DNA of 49,549 bases, from positions 217,216-266,764 of the forward strand of contig NW_019091404.1 of the NCBI RefSeq assembly GCF_001949145.1, written 5' to 3'. This document shows, in pieces, positions 13,601 to 28,600 of this stretch (position 1 is the stretch's first letter; each line of letters starts with the position of its first letter). Made by a program: the position numbers and the translations under genes. The notes beneath the pieces are model-generated. The model had not been told where the DNA came from. It saw only the letters and a program-made list of their open reading frames with translations, and searched no databases. The stretch is from Acanthaster planci (Eukaryota > Echinodermata > Asteroidea > Valvatida > Acanthasteridae).

Positions 13601-16600
13601 GTGGATGTTTTGGTAGTTCTCTTTTACTGTTGTTTGTGATGTTGGTAAAATGTCTCCTTTGTTTTGAATATTTAATTATTTGTTAACGGTGAGGCAGTAG
13701 TGACGGTGAAATGTCTGTGGTAGATTTTGTGTAACATACTGCGTTTATAAGTTTTACTTCATATTTATACTTGTTTTAAAATATTTTTTTAATTACTCTT
13801 CCTATAATTTTTAAATGGTTTTAAATGAGTTTTTACGACAAAGAATTTCCATTTTAATAGACAATAAAACTAAAACTGAAAACTGAAAAAAAAATGAAAA
13901 ATTTAGAGGTGAAGCTCATTTAAATAATTTTGCAAGATGTCAGTCAATAAGAACTTTCAACGTTTTTTCACCTAGGTGATGTGAATTTTCTTCCAAATGC
14001 CAAAATAAGCAACACATCAGGGCAAAGAGCTCACTTTGCTCTTTCTAATGTAAACAACAAAAACATTTCTGAAATAAAGGCCTTGGGACTCATTTCATGG
14101 GATCTGAAAAATGGCCTTGGAACTCATTTCATGGGATCTGGAAAAAAATGGCCTTGGAACTCATTTCATGTGATCTGAAAAAATGGCCTTGGGACTCATT
14201 TCATGGGATCTGAAAAAATGGCCTTGGGACTCATTTCATGGGATCTGGAAAAAAATGGCCTTGGGACTCATTTCATGGGATCTGGAAAAATGGCCTTGGG
14301 AATCATTTCATGGGATCCAGTCACATACGAAACAATAACCAAATCCATCAGTGTGTGCACTAGCCATGTGGGCCACACAATGCCACTAACGTGTACGGTG
14401 AGCTACTGTACTACTCTTACACTGAGCTCTTGGCTCCAAAAATTAAGGAAAACAGCACGCAAAGACCTATGTCCAACTTCCAGTCGCTGCTTACCACAAA
14501 CTATATGTAACTGCTTAGCAAAGTTAAAGGTAAATAAAAACTCTGTGTTTGCATATGCCAGGGATACGGCTCCTGCGCCGCCCCCCCCCAAAATACATCT
14601 CTCTTCTTTCTAACCATTTGACCTCAATCTGACATTGGTGCATGACATATGACCCTTGATCTCTGACCTACCAGTTGGGGGCTCTGTACCACTGCCGATT
14701 GGTTCCTCAGTTCCCGATCCCTCTAAGTCCGTAAATACACTGGGCGTCAGGGAGGGTCCCGCTTCATTCTCCGCTTGCCTGCGATGTCTCGACCTGTCCC
14801 ACTCCTCAATGGGCAACTTTTCTAACATGTCCATCTCCTCAGTTTCAAAGAGTTTTGCTGGGGAGCGTTCAACTCTAATATTTTTGGCATCCTCCTGCAG
14901 AGGTGCCTTTTCCTTTGTAAACGGCAGATATCCTTCATCCTGGCAGGGAAAAAAACAAGAAAACACACGATGGTTAACTTCGCTGCTGAAAGTCCCCCCC
15001 CCCAAAAAAGGGCCCATAAAATACCTGCCCAGAAACTTTCTATCGGATGAATTTCAGTCAATTAAACAAGAATGCCATGAACCCTAAACGCTCCTTTGAA
15101 GGACCTGATTGCTTTAGATCTGGTCGAAACTCTGAAAGAGAAAGAGGCCCTCCCAGGGTCTTGAAACAGGACCAGGACCCATTGGAAACATTTTTCCTCC
15201 TCACAAAATAAACTGAAAAACAAACATTTCCCGCATCAAAATACCAAGGCTGTACAATTCATGCACGACTTATCCATCATCTCACAACTAGATACTCCAA
15301 AATTGATGAAAACTTTGTTTATTATTACAACCACGACAAAAGTAGGGCCCTGTAACTAACCACCCGGGGTCCTTCCCACCAAAGACAAAAAAAACCCTTT
15401 AGACTGTTTATTAATCCAATGAACAACAGGTGCAGAGCAGATGTAGCTGGGGTAAATGGCCGGGTCATTTGGGATAGATGCTTGGAGACTGCTGGGCTGT
15501 ATCTGTATTAAGACCGTGACCTGAGTGGCCAATTTCATAGAGCTGCTTAAGCTCAAAATCTGCTTAAGCACAAAAAAACTTGCTTAAAAAACAAAGGTTA
15601 CCTGCTCAAAATCTATGTGATTGTCAGGCTAACCAAAAGACAGGTGATTACCATTCCAAAACAATATACATCACGCGGAGTTTTGGCTGGTAACCTGATT
15701 CGTCAAACAAGGTTTTTTCATGCTTAAGCAAATTTTGTGAAATTGGCCCCAGATTGCTTGCAGATTAATACTAGTCCTACTGCAAGCAGAACCTTACCAC
15801 AGAAATGGTGCAAATCATACCGATGACCAGAAATTCACTTTACAGAATTTCCAGAAATACTGGGTAATTCCAGAAAGGTAATGGGTAATTCCAGAAATTA
15901 GGGGACCAAAAGTGTGACATTTCTGTGTCCCTGTTACATCTGACCTTTGTTATTTGACATATCACTGGAATTTCAAACCATTAGTATTAGTTTGGCAGGT
16001 AATTTACTCTAATTCATCACTCTTGGAAATTAGAAAATGTGTTCTGAACTTACAAAATCATATGTCAGATTTAACTGGGACACAAAAAATGGACCCCTAA
16101 TTTCTGGAATTACCTTAATGTCATCAGATCTATTTTAAGCCACACTAAAACAGCCGATTACCTTCTAAGGTTTCTAGCACTAAAATATCATCAGTGGTTG
16201 AGGGGAAAACAACTAGGGCACATAAATTAATAATGACTATGCCCAGATTTATTGAAAGAGGCATTCACAATGTACGAATAATGTTGCTACACATACAAGT
16301 AACTCAGTAAGTTCTGATCAAGCCAGGGTTTTTAGTGCCTGGCATTGAAATTGTTTGCAAGGAATGAAAAACCTTCCTGTGCTGCAGTAGATAAAATGTT
16401 AACCACTAAGAGAAAACACGGAAAACCTAGATATTATTCCATCTGTTCCTACCATACAGTAAAAATCTCTTAGCCCCCTCTACTGAGGAAAAAAAAAAGC
16501 AACATCAGTTGTTGCACCTCCCTTTTTAGTGTCTCTCAACTCCGCCGCAATCTTCCTCCTAATAGTAATGACCACACATCATGACTCTTAAAAACTGGCT

Positions 16601-19600
16601 CTCAGTGACTCCAACCATGCTCCAAGTCCAACCATAAAGCTGTTCCCAGCTAGCTCTATGCTCTGACCCATGCCTTGCATCATCTCTTCCCAGTGCATTC
16701 GGGCACATCAGTGTAGATGTCATCAAAGGTCAACCGGGTTAACGACAAACACACCACCAGCAAAGGAAGATGCCTCTGGTCTGGAATTTCACACATGTCC
16801 CTGGGGCTGGCTTTCAATTGAGTGTGACAGTGCGCAAGGGGGGAGTCCTGCACAATTAAGAAACTGCATCATGTGTGCAGATACCTTTTGCAAGATATGG
16901 CAAATCAGAGCACAAGCTAGGTGCACATTCAATTTGCAATTCGGGTTTCTAAACCCTAACAATTCTGCATAAAACTTAGCTTGCAGTACTCAGTACTCCA
17001 AACACCAGGCAGGAGTCTCAGCCTGAAGGAACAAGCACTACAAATTACTACTTCTGGCTTGGACACTTCCGTTGTTACTCGTACAAAGAACAATAAAGCC
17101 ATTCGGTCATAGTGCTATAGCACTGTATGGTACATTGTCTTATCTACTGTATTTTATGGCTTCAGAGAAAAATAGGGTAATGTCCTCTTACATGTGACAA
17201 GTGACAGTAGTGGATACTACATTTTACTACTGAGAAGTACTTTGTGGTATTCAGGGGTGTTAGCAAATAACATAAGAAGGGAAATTCAACCCAAATGTCT
17301 AGGAATTTTTGAGCAATTTTAATCAAATTTCAGTGAACTGAAACATTTTCAAAATTAAGGAATAAAAATATTAGCTCGATGTACTAAACTTTCAACCAAA
17401 TAAAAATTGTCTCTGAGGAACAGAGGGATATTTTGAGGGGGAAAGCCCTTTGTTTATTCCACAACCAAGATAAATCAATCAGCAAAATACCCCAAGGATG
17501 TTTCTAGAGGTCAAATCAAAGTCAAAGAAGCTCTCCCTGGCTGCCTACCAAGCAGACCCTAATCAAGGAACTCCCTCCAACACTGAGTTAATTTAACAGA
17601 ACCACGGAGGTATACTTGACCACAGTAATCTACCAGCAAGCCAACTGATGTCACTACCGACATCTGATGCCAGGGGAATGTTGTCAGGGAAGCTCAGGGG
17701 CTCCTGATACCACACTGGGGAATCGCCAATTTATAAAGTTATTCCTCTTTGATTTACTGGCAGCTATGGCCAGGAGATTTACAATATATTTAATTTGGTG
17801 GAGACTCTTTGTCTGGTCAGCGTGTGGGTATAAGCCATGACGTAAATCAGATCATGAAGGTTGATGATCAAATCTTCTGTGCAGGGCAGTTACGCCTTCA
17901 AGATATTTTAGAAGCAATTATATTTGTGGTGTTCCCCCCCCCAAAAAAAATTAAATGTCAGTTGAGGGTAACTACCTGCACTTTTATTCATAACGAGTTT
18001 TCTTGGAGGTGAATTTCAAAAGACTGAAGTTTTAAGTGGAAAGATTTGTGGTAGCACCATGTGAAGGAATATATCTCTTGTGAGTATGTGTGGTTTTGAA
18101 AAGAACTGTGAGTATACTCAACGTTTCGGACTGCGTGCTCAGCCCTTCGTCAGAAGTGAAGACTGAAGTTGTATGCCCAAATAAGTTTTATCTTGAGATA
18201 TAAATCAGGAAAGCTAATAAGCAAAAAAGTTCTGGGATTATAAATTATCCGATTATTCAAACAACGAACACTAAAGCCAGACTTTTATTGTACACATATC
18301 TAGCAACAATGGTCGGGGAGGGGGACTCAATGTGTACATGTACACAGGTTCGTGCACGTTTGGTGCAGGCTACGTTGAGCTTCCACAGCCAACTTCTGTC
18401 AATATCAGAGTCCTCACACTCATTTTGTACTTCACCATACTCATAAAACTATCAGTGATTTTCTGCTTTCAACACTCAAACTTCAAACCTACAAGTTGTC
18501 ATGCACACTATACATTTAGGTATGATTTTATAGATTCTCTGATATTCAGGCTATCACAGTCATAAATGGAGAGCTTGTGATATGCCATCACTGATGATAC
18601 ATATTTGACTACCAAATTCTCATGCATGTCACACATGTATGTGTGCGCTGGGACAAACCAGGGCGTATTGTCGATCTGTGAGAGTCCGGCTGGCTGTCAT
18701 CAACGTGTAAAACTAAAATTACATTTGCAGAAGCAATACAGTGCGGTAAGTAAACACTGAACAACACAGTCCCAGATGCACAACTGTTCATGTATCAACC
18801 TATACATGCTCAGTCCCTATCAATCCAAAAGCGACTGTTACATAAAATATACAATAATCCATCTCCATAAAAGGTCGAATTCCGAAGGCACCTTTTGTGT
18901 TCAATCAGATGAAAAGAAAATTGTTGAAAAGTCTGGAGCAATGAGAATCATTGTGTCTGTACAAATTACAGACACAAAATAGGCACAGTGAAATAACAGT
19001 GCAGTTGAGATGTTCATGAATACACGTACATGAATCTTTTGAGTGTGATGCCAACCCATTCATAGATAGTTTGTAAGTCTGAACCGACGGGAATAATGTA
19101 CAAAGTACACGAACAAGTTATGGACTCATCACATTTACAATTGTAAACATACGCAGTTGAAAAGTTCACGAAGGGGTCTGTTTTCGTCTGAATGGACAAC
19201 GCCACAGACGTGGCTACTGTCTACCATTCTGTACCAACAGACTGAATCTACACACAATGCATATAATATCTATAAGCATTTTACGAAATCCCACGACTGA
19301 AATGAACAAGGTCAGCAGTGTGCTTGGCTGCTCTTCAATCTTCCAGGATCCTATCTCCTACTCACACTTCAGTGGTTCTTTTGACCGATTTGTTATGTCC
19401 CTGACAAAGTGATAAATTCAGGCATGCTATAGTATGCATGTGTATGCCAAGTGTGAATAGCATTATGTAAAACTGATTGTGTGCTTCTGTACACTTATAA
19501 AATTGTGAAATCTCTTGCAACCTTTGAAGTTTTCAGCTCATTTGCGATTTTTGGCATTTTGTATTTTTGTATATATTTGTATTTTTGAGGTAAACACATT

Positions 19601-22600
19601 ACAGCTCCTTCCAGATCATGCGCCAAAAAATGAGACACACGTATTATTTTACATCCATTTCCTGAAAGTAATGTCCTTAAAATTCGGCAGAAACGTAAGA
19701 GTGGAGAAACATTCCAGAGAGTGAAGTGTTATGCATCATCGAATGCAGGAAACTCTAATGGCTTTTTATTTCAAGGATTCCCAGGCCATACAAAAACACT
19801 CCCCAACACAATGGCACTTCCGGCAGGGTGTGAGTTATTGTCGTCGCGGCAATGCAGTTACAAACTGTGCTGTGTACAAACTTTTTCAGTTTCCGAATTT
19901 TCGTCTACATAAAGGGGCTGGATGTCTCGGAAAGTTGGGGTGTGGGTGAGTCAGGGAACGGTTCAAATGACAAGTTTTCTGATCGAAAATGCAAAGACAC
20001 GTCTCAGGTGTTTTCACGGCACTGCAACATCTGAAGGGGAGATTCAACTATAAATTCAACAGATACAACTGCATCGTGTTTACTTCAATGCTGGCATTTA
20101 TTTACAAATTGATCACACCGTAATACAAGAATGTTACATATGAATTTATCAGTCTACCACAACAAATTAAGATTATCAATACATTATTCTGATAACTGAA
20201 TAGTTGACAACATTCAGGTCTAAAGGTGAAGTAAAAGCTTTTTGGCAAAGCATAAGGCAATGACAAAAGACAAAATGACAAACGTAAACAAGGTGACAGA
20301 CGGACAACGTAACAGATGATTATCTGTAATTGAGATCAACACCACTGATTTCATTTTGGACAAGGGGAATGCTCAAATCTATTGTATATTTGCATATGAG
20401 AAAATTTCACATGCTTTGATTGCCCAGTTTCATGGGAGAGAGAGAGAATAAAAACACGTAGATTAACTGGATGCTCAACCCCCATTACATAGCCCCCCCC
20501 CTTGAGATTGAAAGGCTGATAATTCCTAGTACTACTCATTCTCGGTCAATATTTTATCTTGTTGGAAAGTTTGTCCTTCAGAGAGAATAAAAAAGGAAAC
20601 AGGGTAGGTGTAAGAGATCGCCCCATACAGATCCTTACGTCATATCAGCTAGCGGGCCAGCCAGCTCCGCTCTAGTGGAAATCCTGACAAAACCACTGGA
20701 TGGCCCGTACCAGCAAGGGACGGCGCACCAAAAACATCCTCGTTTCTATTTACTCAGAAGGGTTAAAAGTTTCCAGACCCTTGTGAAAACAGGGCTCCTG
20801 ATTTTACTTGTTTATTTTGCCAGGGCTACTGAACTTGGTAAGAGTATTCTGACTGCCTCTGGTCCCCTGCATGTCAAGTAAGGTCACCTCGGAATTTTAA
20901 TACTTTTTAAATAGCTCAGGCCAGCAATCCATGTAATGTACTTGCACCTTTATGGATGATGGCCACAGCTATTAGCCAGTGGCTTTATGTGGCCAAGTAC
21001 ATGTCTATGAATTGAATTAGGAAACCAGCTAAAGTTCATGGACGGGAACCAATTTTCTAGCATGTACACTGAAGCATATGCAGCAACACCATTTCAGAAG
21101 GTTCTAGTAAATACACGTATTGTTGACTTCTAATCATGGAACAGAGGAGAATAACACCCCAACCCCACTTTCACATTTGAACATAATTTGTCACTTGCTC
21201 CCTCCCGTCACTTTTGAAATGGCTACAGTTTGTTTCTCCTCCTCCCAAAAAGTCTGGAGTATTTGAGTCAAGAATACAGCCTGAGGGTGCTACTTGTAAA
21301 ACTCTTTCTGGGAGAAAAAGGAAGCATAGGACTACTGATAAATGCAGATACAACTTTTGCATTCTTTTAAAAATGGAAAGTGTGCCTCATACTGCATCAT
21401 TGTCATTCGACATACGTTTTTGAAAAATATTTGCTTGAAAATGCAGGGATTGCCTTGATTTCGTTCCAAGATGGCTGACTTGTGAATAAGGCTAATTCCT
21501 TTAATGGTGTATGCTTTGTTTAGCATACGCCATCTTTCATTAGTGAATTTTCACTTTCAGCGCTCTAAAAGGGAAATACAATTATGTCCTAGATAATTCG
21601 GTCGTTCCTCCTTTATACTAATTCTGTTTTCTTTTTTGTCTGTCACAGGAAGTAAAATAATCCCTAAGAGGAACAGGGGGATAATTGGCAAGTGGTGCCC
21701 ACTAATCCATGTTCGGTGGCCACTCGGCTGCTGATAAACCCGGCAATCCACAATGTTCAAGTTCCCAGTCTCTGAATTTTGTGTTAGGATTATTGCCAAT
21801 TTGCCAAATTGGTTGTACAATGTGGGTGGGCTCTCTGGAGTCTCCACTGCAGTTGATGACAATAACAGATTCCAATTCTGAACCCCTATGTGTGTGTACA
21901 GGCTAAGAAAAGGAAAACTGACTGAACTATTTACTTTTCTAGCACAGAACAACTTTGCCTCCTGCAATTTGTCATGTATTTTACCATCATGAATCATACT
22001 AAGTAAGTTCAGTGTACATGTATCTCCAGAATTTGATTAAAGTATCACTTCAAATCACAAGAGAAACAAGAAATTGAAGGGGCAAGATGACCTCCCCCCC
22101 CGTTCTGGTGCAGTCCACTAATTCAAGTGAGAATTTCTGGCCAGCTCATTAGCATTAAAAGTGCCCCCACAGCATCTTTTGAAAAAGGACATTGAACATA
22201 TATGGCCCCTAAACGGTGAGATTGTGTAAATGTTTGCCAGAATCAACGCCCTGGGTCTTTGGGCTTTCAGCTGAGAGCAGAATGGCTAAAAAATACTGTT
22301 GAAAAATGGTCCGAAGTGCCCGAGAAAGTTGAGGGTTGTCATTTGAAAAATGGCTGCAAGCGGAAAAATCACTTTTTGGGGGGGTAACTTTGTTTTGAGG
22401 GAAAAACACAAAATATAATCGGTTAACCCACAGAAAATCAAAAAGAAAGTGAAAGATTATGGACCATACAATAATTTAACGTGTGTTTCAGATGCCTCAG
22501 GGATGTTGGTATGCATATTGTTGGGCCCGAAACAATGCTGATTTTACAATGTTTTCAATGGGGCCTGAATTAGTGGACTACACTCGGCCTGAATTAGTGG

Positions 22601-25600
22601 ACTACACTCGGCCTGAATTAGTGGACTACACTCGGCCTGAATTAGTGGACTACACTCGGCCTGAATTAGTGGACTACACTCGGCCTGAATTAGTGGACTA
22701 CACTCGGCCTGAATTAGTGGACTACACTCGGCCTGAATTAGTGGACTACATTCGGCCTGAATTAGTGGACTACACTCCTCTGCTTGTTAGCTCCTGCAGT
22801 TGAGTACTGTCAGTCGTTCATATGAACAGTGCCAAAGATATAGACAAATCCAGGAAAAGAATTAGAAGCCATTACTGCTAGTGCCAGTCGTGAGTGCACG
22901 CAGTGGCGTAACTACATGTACGGGGGACACATGCACCCCGATTTAAAATTTTGAAATGGACAAAAAATATACACATATATCTAGTTCAATTATTTTCAGT
23001 GCCCCCTGAAATTGTGCACCCCCAGGTGCCCCCTCAGATGTAGCACCCTAGTTACGCCACTGAGCCCACGTTACATTCCTCTCTGAACGCCACGGTGTAG
23101 TGACTAGCTTAAGTGAGCGCGCTCAAGTTAAGACACGTACGTGCATGAGTACGATGACCCCGCTGGAATGGCATCTCCTCGCACATTTGTCTATTCCTGT
23201 CTATGTGCTGCGGTATTTGATCCCTGCTTCTTGTGAACTGATTTGTGACCCATCTTGCAATCGATCAGATAACAAATCTACACTTCAGTACCAATAATGT
23301 ACAGTTTATATTCATTTCCCATACATTAGTCCATAATGAAGGCAGTCTCTTATTCTACCCGGGCTGACTGTTATGATTTTCTGTGCTTGTACATCTAATT
23401 CTAAAGTAACTGAGAGAACTATTTCATTTCTTTTCTGGTACCAGGCAAGATTTTTTGCCTACTTAAATTGAGCAAGCCTCCATAAGAGTTCTCCGATTTG
23501 CAACCAAACCACAAAGAGTTTTTGTACGGTCCCAACTAACCATCCAAGCACGCAGTTTTTGAAAAATCTCTGAAATATATCAGGTCCTCAAAATTACCAT
23601 AAGATCTCTATAGATTTTGTGTCTGGAATTGTGCTCTTGTAGTTCACATTTAAAGTGCGTCATTTCTGCAAATTCTCCCCCAAAATACGACTTTACTGTC
23701 TACTCCCGACCCCAAAATTAGGCTGAGTGGATACGCCTTCTCTCCCTGTATCTGAACTAGTTACAAATCCGAGACTTACTTGTACTACAGAGTGAACTCT
23801 GAATGGCCTGATGCACAGATCTTGGCCACTCCTTCCCAACTACCTCGCTTCAAATTGATTGTGACTGGGCTACTTGGCAGACACTCAAAAATGAAACGCC
23901 TGGCCTCCAAGTGACCTTTGGGGAACCCAACCCACCCTCCTGGAGTTTCAGTGTGAGGGCCGATCCCAGATCAGACCTTCCAGAGCTGCAATGTACATGT
24001 ACATCATGTAAGGCCGTGTCCACTCCCAGCACGTGCTCTGTAAACTGGGAAAGCGCTAGACCTGCACATGTATGCAGACACCTACAACAGCCTAATGCAA
24101 TACTCCTACATGGTGTGGCAGTCATCTAAGACGAAAACGAAAATAGATATTCAACTTCCAATAGAATAAGACACCATTTAAAAAAAAATCTGTCAGCTGT
24201 GGGTAAAATCGTCATTCAGTTTTTTACGTGCAAACGTATGTGCATCAAAGTACTATCACCAACTATGTCAGTGCTTTTGTTGCCAAATGGTTTTGAGACG
24301 TGACTGTCGAGGTGCAGTGCAGCCTCAGCATTCTTGTGACAGTCATTCTGTTTAACCACTACATGAGACAATTTCTAAATAAAATGGTGAGATGGGATTA
24401 AAAGTTCTTTCATTTTAGGAAAATTTATAACTGGGTGACTGTTTCACATTTACGCCCACTCACTGGTTTGGATACATGAACATGTACACAGCAGTTTGAG
24501 ATGAAAAGGCCCCCGAATTTTCCATGAACAAGCAGAAATGATGACCAGGTGCAAGTCTGCGAGAGAGGCTGGTTTCAAAATCTCATTTACCCTTGCAACA
24601 TGCATGTACATGTTCCCAGTACCATAGAGCCTGTATGTACATGCACGATGAAAATCCAACCGACTGAAATATTTGGTTAACGGCTTAACTGGGGGACATT
24701 TGTACATGTAAGCGTGGAGCCAACGGAGAACATCGGAGTACAGTCCCAATACTCAGACCCGTCCCTTTTGTGCATCTCAAGCTAACCCAGTCTCGGCCCT
24801 GCCTCCATTTCTGGCTGCAACACTTCCAATGCCCAGTGAGAGGACCAGAATCACTCCTTTGGCAAGATCCTGTTGTGTGGAACGGTGCGTATGCACTGCC
24901 CTATCAAGGAGTCCAGACCCGGTTATACCCAGCAAGAAATGAGACCGAGGGGTACCCCCCCCAACATGTCCAATCCCTATACACATTCCAGACTATTGCT
25001 ACTTAACACATCCCCCCAAACTGTCTGAAAGGAATTCCCCCATTCCTGCGAGACAATGACCAACACAAAGCAGGGGGGGTTCTCTCCGTCTCATACCTTG
25101 CTGCATATGGACCCAGTACCCCAAGAGCCCCGACACTAAACACGATAGGTTTCTCGCTGGCTCCCTACACCTGTGGGCATACTTCAGGCATGCTGCAGTT
25201 CATTCAGAAACTCAGCTTGTGCAAATCAGTCACGTAATGATGTGACAAGACTTGGCATCCATGACTCATATCTCGTTTACCATGGGACATCACTGTCTAC
25301 AATAAAAACTGTCACGCAACCATGTTTAAGCTTAAAGCACAGCAATGTGTCGGCAGGTGTTTCTGGTGAAAAATGTGTTCATTCTGATATCCAACAAGTT
25401 CAGGTTTCCCACAGCAGCATCTCCAGCCAGTGGTGCAAAGAATTAATTTCAGCCAAATTTAAGGTTCAGCAAGATGATTTTGGCTGATGGCATGTTTCAC
25501 ATACACCTGGATTTAATCATGAAGACATGGTTCAAATTACCACTGTAAGCAAAACTCACAAATTCCAACTTCAGACCAAACTCCTTAAAGTCTGCAAATT

Positions 25601-28600
25601 CAATCAAACCCCTTTCCTATGCCCAACCCCATCCAAACCCCACCCAACAGCATCTAAATGCCAAACTCAACTCACAAGTGAAACTTCCACGCTAGCTAAG
25701 GTGTGCGGGCTTGCAAATACAAACCCGAAGCAGACAGCTGACACAGCAGCATTCGTGAACCAGCCAGGTATTTTTATTGGGTTGAGTTTATAAAACTGTA
25801 CTCAGCCTGACAAAAACTGGACTGTGAAAATTCCACTGAATTGGAATCTATCCACAACTAATGTATTTAATAGTGTTACCCCAGTCATAGACTGCTTGCA
25901 TTTAGTGCTGGTCTCAGTGAGCTTTTACCAACCAATTTGGAGTGCCATGTTTCAGCAAACCCACCCATGCCATGGACACAAATATTATATCCAAGCATTA
26001 AGGCTGGAAACTTAGGGTCCTCAGGGATAGCTTGACCTCAGGACTCATGACAAATGTTTGCAAGAGATATTTACAAGCACAGTGTTTTTTACAAGCCAAT
26101 AAAAAAATTTCAGAGGACCTTGTACAGACAAAAAAGCTTCACCGAGAGGTGTGTCAAACGTGGCCAAAACCGATAGACCTGATAAATTTTGAGATGAGGG
26201 TGATACTTCCAAAAGAATATCAAACAATCTTAAAAACCCTGAAACACGTGCATGTGGCAAAATTGTGAGACTATGAGTATATTGTATATTTTACTTGTGT
26301 ATGAAAACAATTATGGGTAATTCCAGAAATTAGGGGTCCATATTCTTTCGTGTCCCTGCTGTCACATCTGACATGTGATTTTGTAAGTTCACAACACATT
26401 TTCTAATTTCTAATGCAAATTACCTGCCAAACAAACAATAATAGTTTGAAATCAATTCCAGTGATATTTCCATGTCAACTAATAAAGGTCAGGTGTAACA
26501 GGGACACAAAAATGTCACACTTTTGCACCACTTATTTCTGGAATTACCTACATGTATATACAAGTAGAGCCACTCCAAATTCAAATGTTTATTGCCTCGC
26601 AATGTTTAATTACCATTTTGAGGTGGTTGGGGAAAAAATGTCAGAGCTTAGGCTACTCTCAACCTTCCGAAAAATCTGAAAAGTGAAACCTTTTACCATG
26701 TGAAATGCGAATTTCCTCACAAATTACACTAAATCTCCAACAAAGAAGGCTGCTCAGGGCAAATTCAGTAAAGCCAGCGGTGCACCTGCGATGTACATTT
26801 TGTTCATGTACATGTAGTCGGGTCTGCTTCGGAGTGACTGTGACACAAATTACAGCCCAATTCAGATAATTTTAGCCGACTGTCGCTGGGGCCACCTGGC
26901 CCGCTCCTTCTAGACAGTCCCCGGCAACAGCAATGGGCTGTTAACACTCCCTGCCACGACAAAGCCGCCCACTGAAATTCCAACTAATGCATCCATGTAA
27001 ATGTACGCACATGTAGCAACTTTTCTTTTCTTGTGGGGGCAGAAATGTCAAAATTGTTCTCGCTGAGGTTTCGCTACCCAAATATGGGAGCCAGAATCAG
27101 AAGCCTCTGTGGTGTTATACATTCAATTGAGCTAATTTGATTAAAGGGGCATGTCTGCATGAAACATGCAGGTTCTAATACATGTACCTACACAGGCCTT
27201 CCCTATACGAACATTCACAGGAATACAGCCATGTACAAGGGACGAAAAAATTTCTCTTGAACGGTTTAGCAGAGGGCTGGATACCATTTGATGGCACAGC
27301 GGGGCGTTCTTTTAATAAACCCTGGGAATGTACATGCAGCTTAAAACATTTTATGAGACTTTTTCCCCCTTCATTTTCATGAAGAAACATGGAACCACGT
27401 GTACATGTACATGTGCCCCTCCATTTTTGAGAGGCAATAATGGTACACATACCTGTACCAATAAAGAGACTTGGGGGGTTGTCAAAATTGCAAGAAAGCC
27501 TGAAAAAAACTCACAGAGTACATGGTAGCTCCATGATTCAAGACAATGATGTAACTGAGGTGAATTTTTTTTTGTATGGGGGTCGCACATATTTTTCAGG
27601 TGGAAACCAAAAGCCAACGAATTGCAGCTTGTACAATTGTACAAAATATTGCGTATGCTTCCCTGGGAAGACATTCTGGGGGTACAGAATCAGGTGTACA
27701 ATGCCTGGGCGGGATTCTAACCCAGCTCACAGCCTGAGGCAGAAAGTGAGGCAAGTTGGTACCACTGCAACATTAACAACAGGCCTCCTGAGTTGAAGAA
27801 CTTGACCTCTACGTGTATGTTGTCAATGTAAATGACTTTCTCCTATCTGCAAAACCCCAACCTTATCAGCACTCTCTATCAGACAGAGCAGAGGGTCCTG
27901 TGAAGTGTACCCTGGGAGTGGGTTCAGCAGCTAGCTTGTCCTCCCCGTGGTGAACATTTTTCGCCCGCCACATTTTTGTGGCCTGACATCACCAGTCTGG
28001 CTGGTAGAAATTTGTTGACCCAGAAATGTGATAACAACAACATCATAACAGTTCTTTACTTTCCATAACAGAAGTCTCACAATGACTTACGAAAATGAGA
28101 CAGCGTGGAGAAATTGGTGGCGCAATCCTACATTTCTCTTATGCGCTGTAGCGCTCACAAATTTTCAAACAGGAAATTTGCATTGTGGATTGAAACATAG
28201 TCACATGCATGTACTTAACAAGATCTAATTTCCAGACCTATACATTGTATCTACACACACAGGATACCCATAATAGGACCCACACATTTCACTTCCAAAA
28301 AAGTACATTTAACCTACTGTGTGTGGAGATACAGTGTAAAAACCATGTACATGCACTATGTGAACAGTTTGCCTATGGACAAATGACTTCCGAACAGCGC
28401 CCTAGTGTCTGGAAACCTATCCTGTCGTCCTGCTCTTTCTCTTTTCTTTAACAGAAACTGAATGAGACAATATCCTTCCCTGAGAAGATCTAAGCCCAAC
28501 GATTTTCCAGCATTAGCGTTGCTTTTGTCTGATCCTGATGGCTACAGAGTGTGTCTACTGAAGTGAAATTAATGCTCTTAACTGTCAAACTTAATCCACC

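Larger units (their letters stand above)
13267..14671 (-). other. Intron 2 of the perlecan-like gene
   Basis: A 1.4-kb intron. It holds an AT-rich stretch ending in an A-rich tail (about 13540-13900), the 34-37-bp tandem array at 14079-14318, and a C9A4 tract at 14581. No further coding sequence is seen. Confidence 0.5.

Noticed and set aside
22483-22803. 106-residue frame with PELVDYTR repeats as a gene
   Set aside because: The frame is explained by a minisatellite with unit length divisible by three; there is no splice, promoter or family support.
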